From Forficula auricularia (taxonomy: Eukaryota; Arthropoda; Insecta; Dermaptera; Forficulidae): a DNA stretch of 64,000 nucleotides. The position numbers and the translations under genes were made by a program. Position 1 is the first letter of the stretch, and each line of letters begins with the position of its first letter. Of the stretch, positions 56,341 through 64,000 are shown in pieces. The notes under the pieces are model-generated. The model was given only the letters and a program-made list of their open reading frames with translations, searched no databases and was not told the DNA's origin. Location: assembly GCA_024734495.1 (NCBI GenBank), contig JALMQS010000061.1:8350286-8414285 (forward strand). Reading direction: 5' to 3'.

Positions 56341-58895
56341 TTCCTCTCCCCCACACTGATCATTTCTGCTACCCCTGATACTTATTTACATAACGATAAA
56401 ATCATAGATGTCTTTAATAAACTCTTTTATTTCACAACCAAAACCTCGTTTACCAATGCATGTTTAAAACTTCCCTTTGATCTCAACGTAGTACTTTGAT
56501 CATCATTTTTGGGTCTATTCATATATATAGCAGCGTTTTCAAAACTTTTCATATTGCGGTCCGGTATTTTTAGGGTCCCATGGCTACTAGCAGGGCTTAA
56601 GTTCGATGGGGACGGTCCAGAAAGGCGTTTCGGTTACTTTTTATTCAATCAAAAAGTAGGAGTGCTAAAGAATATGAATTTCCAAGCGTTTCGGTTCTTT
56701 TTTCTTAGAAATTAATCCCTGGTTACTGGAAATCTTTATTATTTTGTCATCTCCTTCTGTCCGGCTTTTGTCTGTTACTGCCTCGTAGCTACTACAATTC
56801 AAAACCAATTGGGATGGAATCTCGTAAAAACATATACATATTTTTAACCACTTATATTCATTTTGACCTACGACCATGACATGTTGAATGTACCGGTCCC
56901 AAAAGATCACCGAAGTTAACATGACGCGTTTTGTTTTAAATTGGGAGACTCTTTTCGATGTGGAACTTTTATAGCCTTTCTAATTCCAATTGTGTTGCCT
57001 GTAATTAACTGGAAAGGTCTAAAGGAAGATGTGGTTTTTACGATCTCTCTAACTAGAAACGCAATGACTATATGTACTACTACGTTTCAGTAAATGACAT
57101 TGCCAGTTTAGGCAAAAACTGGCCATCATCATATTTATTTTATTTAAACAATACAGTCAACAAATTTTGCACTGAATTATTATTTAATTAAAAAAAATAT
57201 ATATAATGAAATTATCTTAAAACCTCGATGAAATTCAAACACTGCCATCTTTTTTCTTTGTTTGTGCTAGTACTCTTTTCATTCTGAGCTTTAGAGAGAA
57301 CTTCTCTCACGAAAATTTCATAGGCATATATACTTAATATTTAAATTTGATGGTTCATTGATTGAGTTGTTTATCAAAGAAAAAGTTTTAGTTGAAGGCC
57401 TTAAGGCTAACTATTTTTAATGAGATATTAAATAAATCAGAATTCACAATATTTCGGAATCTAATTCTGGGTTTGTTGTCAAGTTCTTATATAATGAATG
57501 ACCTACTAAACACTTAAAAACGACTCTAGAGTTAGGCCTCTTAACGTTGTGCATTATGATAGGACTATCTCATTGAAAATGTATTATTTAGCTATTTTCA
57601 TTCAAAAATTTTCTTTCCATATACTTCAAATATTCTCAATGTCAGTAATGTAGGGAAATTTGAATTAAATAAAAAATGCCAATAAAAAAAAACACCGAGA
57701 GATCTAGAGATGAATTGGTTTTTTAAAATTCTAAAATTCTCTTAAATTTTGTTATTTTGTACAATTTATATTTTAAAGTCTCAATCTCGGGCTATGAGCC
57801 TAGGAAATTGACTTTTTGCTCATAACGTGATAACTGATACGCTTATATATTGGGGTAAATCCCGCGCTCAGGGAGGGCAACAGGTCGAATGAATGAACTT
57901 AATTTTTTTATTCATTTGATATTTATCTCCACAATTACATTACAATATTTTAAAAGTTTTTATGATTTACTTTGTGAAGAATAAAATTCTAAACGGCTTG
58001 TAAATTTTGTTTTCATGAAATTTAGTATATTTTTCAAAATTGAAAGGTTTGTCCACCTCTAGTTAGTCACACTTGGAGAAATATATTTATTATTGATTTT
58101 TATTTATTCAGGGGGTAAATTTTTCTGCAACTTTTGACATATAATACTGGCATACAGCACTGAGAGCATTATAGTCGCTTCATATGATTTTACACTGTTT
58201 ATTTTCAAATAATTCCGTGCATTAGAGCCAATTAAATTTGCATATATCCCTACATAGTGAGATCCTAATTTGGCTTTCGAGAAAATGACATCTTCGCGAA
58301 AGATATCTTGCAACAAGCATCACTTAATTCTCAAGATAATTATTTTTGGAGCGAAAAAAGGCAGTGTTAATTAGCATAATGGAAATGACATATAACAAAT
58401 ATACATATATTTCAAAAGAAGAGACATTTATTTTTATTCTGGATCAAGAAGAGAGATACCTATAGTTGAGATATATGGGCGTGGTCTCTTCAGACTATGC
58501 TGCTAATACACAAATTATTATTCATTTAAATATATATTTCAACCAAAATAATTTTAAATATACTTAAATGTACCCAATATTTTTCACAAAAGTTTGTAAT
58601 TAGTAATTATCATGAGCGTATGCAGAGATGGCAGAATCAAATATTGTTATTATTATTAAATTATTTCCGAAACGTGAATACTATATTTATTATGATTTCT
58701 GAAATTTACAGGGGGGAAATTCTTACCGAAATCCCCCCCCCTCCCAGCCCTCTTGGAAATTTTTTTGGAAATTATTTATTATTCATATAATTAAATTAAA
58801 AATATGAATTTAAGGCCAAGCTAACTAAATCAAAATATTACAAATATATTTAAATTTATTACTAAGATGGTTTGCTCTACTCTTCGCTGCCTGTG
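56341..58895. other. AT-rich sequence with weak transposon debris
   Basis: CAGCGTTTTCAAAACTTTTC near 56531 resembles a hAT start without a partner. A C-rich run near 58728-58745 resembles worn transposon ends. No genes seen. Confidence 0.35.
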
Positions 58896-58906
58896 ATAGC
58901 TCACAC

Positions 58907-59066
58907 CGAGGGGTGAACCGCGACCTAAAATCGTGTACACCTACTTCCACTTTCATTTCCAAGTAGAATACAATAGATGACAATAGATTATCTAATGAAT
59001 TCCAAAGTAATTCCAAATAATTCCAAAGACGATATACACCTAATTCCAATTGCAGTTCACCCCTCG
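58907..59066. mobile_element. MITE with CGAGGGGTGAAC ends, copy 2
   Basis: 160 bp, same termini and interior (TCGTGTACACCTACTTCCAC; GATGACAATAGATTATC) as copy 1, flanked by a perfect 8-bp duplication GCTCACAC (58899-58906, 59067-59074). Confidence 0.92.
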
Positions 59067-59074
59067 GCTCACAC

Positions 59075-59838
59075 CCATCTTATCATCTACGAAATTTGCG
59101 GTTAGCATACCAAATCTTGAAAAAGTTTTCACTTTTTCCTCGTTTTATTGAATTCTCAATACTCATGAATTTTATTTGCAAAGTTTTATAAATTATAGGG
59201 GTAATAAAAAATTTATTCCAATTAAAGTATAAATAAAAGGAGATTAATAACATCAACCGATGTTATTTTGAAATGTCATTAAAATTTAGTAGAAGTATTT
59301 TCTTGGAGACTTGTTGATAGATCTCAATGAAGATTTGACTGAGATGCAGCTCATGATAATGAAAAGAACAATTTCGAATGGATTAATTTATTGGAGCTTT
59401 ATTTTCTTTTTTTAAAAACTGAAGTTTCGGAGGACCTTCTTCCTTCATCTTGATCTATAAATTAGACGGGATTGGCCATCAATAAGAATTTTTACAATTA
59501 TTTAAATATATATATATACACTTATTAAAATTATTAACAAAAAAATTGAGAAAAATTGTTTCCTTCAAAAGTTCAAAGAAGGAAGCTTCTAACCGCTTCT
59601 ATGAAGTCTCCATAAACAGAAATGGCTAATCTATGATACGCGTGTCAGAGGTGACACCCAAACTCATTTTGGGAGACAAAAAATCGAAGAATTAGCAGAC
59701 AAACTTCAGTGCCAAAAAGTTACTAATTTCTAGTTTTCATACCATTTGATTATCATTATTTTTATTATTATTTTTTCCTAAATGTACATTAATTTTCTAA
59801 TTAGTAGAGATTGTGGTGTTGGTGCAAGGTCAAACATC
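59075..59838. other. AT-rich sequence, degenerate family D trace
   Basis: 59400-59460 contains GAAGTTTCGGAGGACCTTCT..CATCTTGATC, a worn relative of the family D repeat. Nothing else. Confidence 0.4.
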
Positions 59839-59949
59839 TTTAATAAAGATAAGAGTGAATAAATATTGTATGTAATATTCATTTACTATGAGTTGAAGAT
59901 TCTTGGTCACTTGTTTCACATTAAAATTAAAAATATTAAAAGATGTAAA

Positions 59950-59994
59950 TTTTTTCAATAAATATATTTCGGGCTATCAACCCATCTTCAGGAA
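59950..59994 (-). ncRNA. hammerhead-like motif, family C, left arm
   Basis: Mirror of the right-arm motif on the minus strand: CUGAAGA, U, GGG..CCC, GAA, AUAUAUUUAU, U, GAAAAAA. Helix I is only about 3 bp here. Confidence 0.33.
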
Positions 59995-60024
59995 GTACAG
60001 AAAATAACTCTGCTGAGCTCAAGC

Positions 60025-60072
60025 TATTTTCCTGAAGATGGGTTGATAGCCCGAAATATATATATTGAAAAA
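60025..60072 (+). ncRNA. hammerhead-like motif, family C, right arm
   Basis: UUUUC, CUGAAGA (60032-60038), extra U, GGG-UUGAUAG-CCC, GAA, helix III AUA-UAUA-UAU, U (60066, AUU triplet), GAAAA. Helix I is UUUUC/GAAAA, 5 bp. All consensus positions fit apart from the extra U before helix II, and AUU is a permitted NUH triplet. Confidence 0.38.
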
Positions 60073-60179
60073 ATTTACTTCTTAATTTTTTTAATTTTAA
60101 TGTGAAACAAGTGACCAAGAGTTCTTAACTCATAGTAAATGAATATTACATATAATATTTATTTACTCTTATCTTCATT

Positions 60180-61115
60180 AATTTTCTGTTTTTGTTCATT
60201 TTATACATATTTTTTGGTTGATTTTTCTTTGTTAAATGGCATTTAAATTTATAAAATAAATATAAAAAATATAAATCTTTTTTTATTATGGTTGCAAATA
60301 TCAATAGATTATGAATATTTCTATATGTGACACGGCACCAGAGTTAAGTTAGGGGGTTTCAAAATGTTAACTCGCTAATCTCAAAAGGTTCTCCTTAACG
60401 ATGTTGATAATGTTTAGTGATATATAGTAATTTGTCATTTACATGATATAATTTCGCAAAAATAGTTCTCCTCTAATTATATGCAGGCCAATTAAAATCA
60501 CTATTTTTATTCATTTATTATTATCACATTGACTACATCAAACTATAATTTTGCACAATTGAATTGCCTATTATTTTATTTCAAATTTAATTCAGAAAAA
60601 AATCTAAAGTTTCGAATAAATTACCTTTTAAGGTAGAAAAGAGATTTACTTACACTTTTTTCATATTCCTTACACAAATATTCTAGAAAAAGTATTTGTT
60701 GGGAGAACTTCATATCGACGTAATAGAGGTAGCTTTATCAGAATTTACTCAAGACACTCACTATAGAAATGTCATTAAGTTAAATTAAAAATTAAAACTC
60801 TATGATACAAGAGACCTACCAGAACTCTCATTACTACATCAAACAACTTACACCCGATGCAAATGAAGGAATCCAAACACAAAAATATCCTCGCAAACAG
60901 AATTGATGATCACTGAAACCAATTTTCGACAAGAGAAATCATAATCAACAATTTATTAAATAAATAGCAAGTATTTAAATAATTCAGATAGTTCATCAGC
61001 TAAATATCTTATGAAATATTTTATTAAATGAAAATAGTAAAAAAAAAAAAATAAAAGAAAATATGAATGTTTCTCATTAAATTATATGAATTATTTAAAT
61101 ACTCTTCTAAGAATT
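60180..61115. other. AT-rich sequence, no feature recognised
   Basis: No supported feature. Confidence 0.4.
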
Positions 61116-61118
61116 TTT

Positions 61119-61312
61119 TTTCAATATCCACGCTATACTGATCCAATGAAAAATAATATTTATAATTAAAAAGACTGATGATGAGGGCCAAGCCTTCGAA
61201 ACTATAGTCTCAAACAAATAAATAATATATATACAGATATATAATTTCGATATATATGTGTGTATGTTTATTTGCATCAAGCAGAGGACAACCTCTTTGT
61301 TTCTCTTGTGAC
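61119..61312 (+). mobile_element. foldback family A, centre and right arm
   Basis: Starts in the centre of the family (CAATATCCA, ATGAAAAATAATATTTATAA), runs through the motif and right arm to CAACCTCTTTGTTTCTCTTG. The left arm is missing. A PIF/Harbinger MITE lies immediately beyond. Confidence 0.75.
61173..61211 (+). ncRNA. hammerhead-like motif, family A, complete core
   Basis: GA, CUGAUGA (61175-61181), extra U, helix II GAGGGC / GCCUUC (one G.U) with CAA loop, GAAA, helix III ACUAUAGU, C (61209; GUC triplet), UC. Helix I is only 2 bp before an A-rich internal loop. Core intact. Confidence 0.42.
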
Positions 61313-61320
61313 TCTTCTAA

Positions 61321-61485
61321 GGGCCGGTTGTATGTCGCAAAGTAAATGCTTTTTACAACTAACACAGGGTAGATGGTAAATGGAGAGGACTGGATGGCCA
61401 ATCAGATGCCAGGTCTGTCAGTGCCTTTTCCATCTAACCTGTGTTAGTGGTAAAAAGCATTTACTTTGCGACATACAACCGGCCC
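61321..61485. mobile_element. PIF/Harbinger-type MITE, copy 3
   Basis: 165-bp hairpin with GGGCCGGTTGTATGTCGCAA ends and TAA duplications (61318-61320, 61486-61488). The reconstructed minus-strand target CTCTTAGAA matches the PIF preference CWCTTAGWG at 8 of 9. Confidence 0.87.
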
Positions 61486-61713
61486 TAAGAGTAAAGAATA
61501 TGTTAGTCTAGGAAAGCTGTCCGCCTGTATCTATGCAACCGTTAGACGCCTCTGGATCGCACTAGCCTACCCTACAGGCGTGCTTGTTAAATGAATATTT
61601 TTCATAATGTTTTAAATTTGACCGGACATCTCCCATGAGCTCATTTCCTATTTTTCTAATTACAGCTACAATGCTCTGACAATCAGACAGACAGACATTG
61701 TAGCTCCACTACT

Positions 61714-61799
61714 CGACCTTTTTATATTATATATTATTTTATATTTTACATTAAATTAAAAAAAAAGACTCGAAGGATGCATATAATATAAAAAGGTCG
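61714..61799. repeat. perfect 19-bp inverted repeat
   Basis: CGACCTTTTTATATTATAT and its inverse, 48 bp apart. Possibly the ends of a very small MITE. Confidence 0.6.
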
Positions 61800-61885
61800 A
61801 TATGTCTCACAACTAGTCAATCGTTTGTGTAGTTAGCTTACTTAGACAAAACGATTTGCTCTATCTAATCGGGTAATTGACGACA

Positions 61886-62100
61886 TGAGAAATAGCAGAT
61901 ATATTTATTTCTAATTAAAAAGACTTTAAAAGTTTTGACCTCTATAAGTCTTTTAATTAGAAATGTTTTATCGGTTAAATTTCATGGGTTCAAGCAAATT
62001 TATTATCAAATCGAGTATTTGAACAAATGAGAAATAACAGATAGAATAATTCTAATTAAAAAGACTAATGATGAGAATCAAACCTTTGAAACTAGTGTCT
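61886..62100 (+). repeat. duplicated worn family A edges
   Basis: ATGAGAAATARCAGATA..TTCTAATTAAAAAGACT occurs at 61886 and 62029. The second leads into AATGATGAGAATCAAACCTTTGAAACTAGTGTC, a degenerate family A motif. The first forms a 19-bp inverted repeat with 61946-61964. Confidence 0.55.
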
Positions 62101-62145
62101 AATAAATAAATTATAATTTATATATATATATATATATATATATAT

Positions 62146-63131
62146 CAGTGGCGGTTGGTGACTTTTCAACCAGGGGATGCTGTCCAAAAAGTACCCATCA
62201 TTTTTTTTGAAATCGCTTTTTTTCAAATTTCCTCGTATACGGCATCATTTTCGTTATTTTTAAAAGTTAACATTAGATTAAAAAAAAATATATTTTGGGA
62301 CTTTTGCCCCAAACGGATACTGCTTTGTGTGAGTGAGGGTAGGAATCAGAAATTAAATTTTGTGACTTAAATTCCACAGTCCCTGAGATGGGAATCGACC
62401 ATCTTCCACAATGAATCAGCCTGTCGTATAAGAAAATCTTTAATCTTTCCTAATTCTATTGCTATAAGCAAGCTATGACTTGTCTATAGCACTCTTAGTT
62501 ATTTCTGACCTTATATAGTGAGAGTTCTTAGAAATGGATTAGTCCAAAGATTCTCGAATCATCTTTGTTTATTCCTTTTTTGTATTATTACTATTTTAAT
62601 AATTCCGCAGCAAGAACAATTTTTATTTGACTAAAACTCGTCTGACCTTGTCTTTGACATGCTTGAAATGGAAGATACATCAGGCAGGGACTTCAAACCT
62701 TATATCTGCACTCTTGTCGGAAAAATTATTCAATGTAATTGCCCCCTGAAACTATGCAACAATTTAATTTAATTTCGAGAACCAATATACTTTTCAAAAG
62801 AAAAAATGTTTTTTATAGAAATATTTGTAATAATGGATAATAATTTGAAATTTAAAGATCCTCCTGAAATTTTGACGTCAATATTTATGAAAATACTCAA
62901 ATTTCAAACATTTAGGGCCGGTTGTATGTCGCAAAGTAAATGCTTTTTACCACTAACCAAGGGTAGATGGTAAATGGAGGGGCTGGGATGGCCAATCAGA
63001 TGACAGGAGCTTTCAGTGCAACCCTTGGTTAGTGGTAAAAAGCATTTACTTTGCGACATACAACCGACCCTAAATGTTTGAAATTTTAGGGATGCGCCGC
63101 ATACACAGCATCCATGAAAAGCACCCCACTG
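62146..63131. mobile_element. non-autonomous hAT element, copy B
   Basis: Starts CAGTGGCGGTTGGTGAC and ends AAAAGCACCCCACTG; flanks ATATATAT and ATATATAG (7 of 8). Inverted homologue of 15360-16057, with a PIF/Harbinger MITE inserted at 62915-63070. No ORF of note. Confidence 0.82.
62915..63070. mobile_element. PIF/Harbinger-type MITE, copy 4
   Basis: 156 bp, GGGCCGGTTGTATGTCGCAA ends (one end GGGTCGG). Flanked not by a direct duplication alone but by a perfect 16-bp inverted repeat (AAATTTCAAACATTTA and its inverse). Nested in hAT copy B. Confidence 0.87.
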
Positions 63132-63158
63132 ATATATAGTATATCTATATATATATTA

Positions 63159-63564
63159 GGGTGGCTGTTAAAAATGGAAAGATAACATTTTTTCGATTCC
63201 CCTTACCTCCCCTAATCAGTTTAAAATACAAAAAAATGAGCTATGTAAAAATTTTTAAAATTAGAAAAAAAAAATGCCAGTTGTCAAAAGTCAAGATTTT
63301 TTCAACATTGGATTCGTGTCCAGCGACCCCAAAACTTACAAGGTACACATTTTCATACCAAAATATTTGAAAATAAGAATGTTATATACAAAAGTCTCAA
63401 CAATTACGATTTCCTGGGTTGAATCGCATTAAAATTTCAAACCCTCGGTGGCACGGGCTATTACTATCAAAATCGGCCATAATTTTACACAGGTCAGTTT
63501 TTTTGTATTTTAAACCGAAGGGGAGGAATCGAAAAAATTTTACATTTCAGTTTAACGGCCACCC
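63159..63564. mobile_element. MITE with TA duplication and GGGTGGC ends
   Basis: Ends GGGTGGCTGTTAAA and, inverted, GGGTGGCCGTTAAA; subterminal TTTTTTCGATTCC and AAAATACAAAAAAA shared between arms. Flanked by TA. Tc1/mariner-like by duplication. ORF-like frames inside are not genes. Confidence 0.75.
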
Positions 63565-63577
63565 TAATATAATATAT

Positions 63578-64000
63578 TAGCTGCAAGGCCCGCTTTCGGC
63601 GGTCCTCTTGCTAGCCAGGGGGCACGCCCCCTAGACCCCCAAACCACGAACCCCACCCTCATACCCCACTCCCACCCACCACACCCCCTAACCCCACCCA
63701 GCACCTCCCACCACCCGCACCATGCACCTGTGCCCAACCACCGCTCCCACCACACCACCCTGCACCACCCCATTACGCTTCTGGACCCTCACCTAAACCC
63801 TCCACCAAAACGTTAAATAGCTAAAACGTAAGTTAGAAGACATCTGATGTAAATATGAAATTTCATATAATAATCCCTTCAGCCGTTTTTACGTGAATCG
63901 TGTGCAACTTTTCGGAAAAGACGGAAACATACAGACAGGAATTTTGTTATGGGTGTTTTCGTTCATAACTTTGCTTGAAACGTGTGCAACCAAAATTTGG
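63578..64000. repeat. GC/C-rich repeat (AGCTGCAAGGCCCGC type), runs off the window
   Basis: AGCTGCAAGGCCCGC, CTCTTGCTAGCCAGGGGGCA, a long C-rich simple tract (63630-63775), then CCGTTTTTACGTGAATCGTG. Related to 29770-29900. The C-rich tract creates long ORFs on the other strand that are not genes. Confidence 0.6.

Larger units (their letters stand above)
59840..60176. mobile_element. palindromic element, family C
   Basis: Arms of about 150 bp (59840-59993, 60030-60176) sharing AAGATAAGAGTGAATAAATA, CTTGGTCACTTGTTTCACAT and TTTCGGGCTATCAACCCATC; loop about 36 bp with GAGCTC. Each arm carries a hammerhead-like motif. Unrelated in sequence to families A and B outside that motif. Confidence 0.82.

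Noticed and set aside
59400..59460. Hammerhead-like motif in a family D relative
   Set aside because: The core CUGANGA is destroyed (CAAGAUGA); only the GGAGG/CUUCC stretch remains.
63564..63773. Gly/Trp-rich minus ORF
   Set aside because: Complement of a C-rich simple tract inside a dispersed repeat.

Overview
The window reads as nuclear DNA of an animal, most likely an arthropod and perhaps an insect. It is strongly AT-rich, has no prokaryote-style gene packing, and is built almost entirely of decayed transposons. The only convincing host coding sequence is one short, GC-rich exon (11480-11627, + strand) with a clean AG acceptor and GT donor. It encodes a Cys/Trp-rich module ('CEFPESWAGGWFQSG') like those of conserved arthropod secreted or membrane proteins. 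The flanking DNA is therefore probably the introns of a very large gene plus intergenic repeats. GC islands near 33.6, 36.1 and 56.1 kb are possible promoter or 5'-exon sites, but nothing proves it.

Layout. 0.9-1.8 kb: pogo/Tigger-like relic with TA duplications. 2.8-3.3 kb: CR1/Jockey-type LINE fragment. 4.5 kb: tRNA-headed SINE. 5.8-7.5 kb: AT-rich repeat bounded by a 45-bp direct repeat. 8.5-10.3 kb: a PIF/Harbinger MITE and two hAT-type relics. 14.7-16.6 kb: a fossil LINE reverse transcriptase split by a 7-bp-TSD element that itself contains a hAT element, with another hAT MITE at its edge. 19-29 kb: SINEs, MITEs and a complete foldback element. 30.5-31.3 kb: LINE 3' end. 32.2-33.3 kb: nested inverted repeats. 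38.6-39.1 kb: mariner transposase relic. 39.4-42.96 kb: 14-copy tandem array with a conserved core of about 195 bp. 43.1-43.7 kb: foldback element with subterminal tandem repeats. 46.4-50.1 kb: LTR retrotransposon with LTRs, tRNA-Pro-type primer site, one 541-codon gag-protease ORF and a polypurine tract, but no reverse transcriptase or integrase; it sits inside a foldback element. 50.9-51.8 kb: LINE RT fragment with YADD. 51.9-52.2 kb: near-perfect palindrome with 165-bp arms. 54-64 kb: paired 8-bp-TSD MITEs, another large palindrome, two further PIF/Harbinger MITEs, a hAT element carrying one of them, and a TA-type MITE.

Most unusual signal. At least four unrelated inverted-repeat families carry the same RNA-like motif: CUGANGA, one extra base, a stem-loop, then GAAA. 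In the best copies a short helix III, an NUH cleavage-type triplet and a helix I formed with the 5' flank follow. This is the layout of a minimal hammerhead ribozyme, except for the extra base before helix II. In one family helix II shows compensatory changes between copies. The tandem-array unit has a related but degenerate hairpin. No catalytic activity can be claimed from sequence alone.

All coordinates were read by eye. Element ends supported by target-site duplications are good to the base; other ends are approximate.
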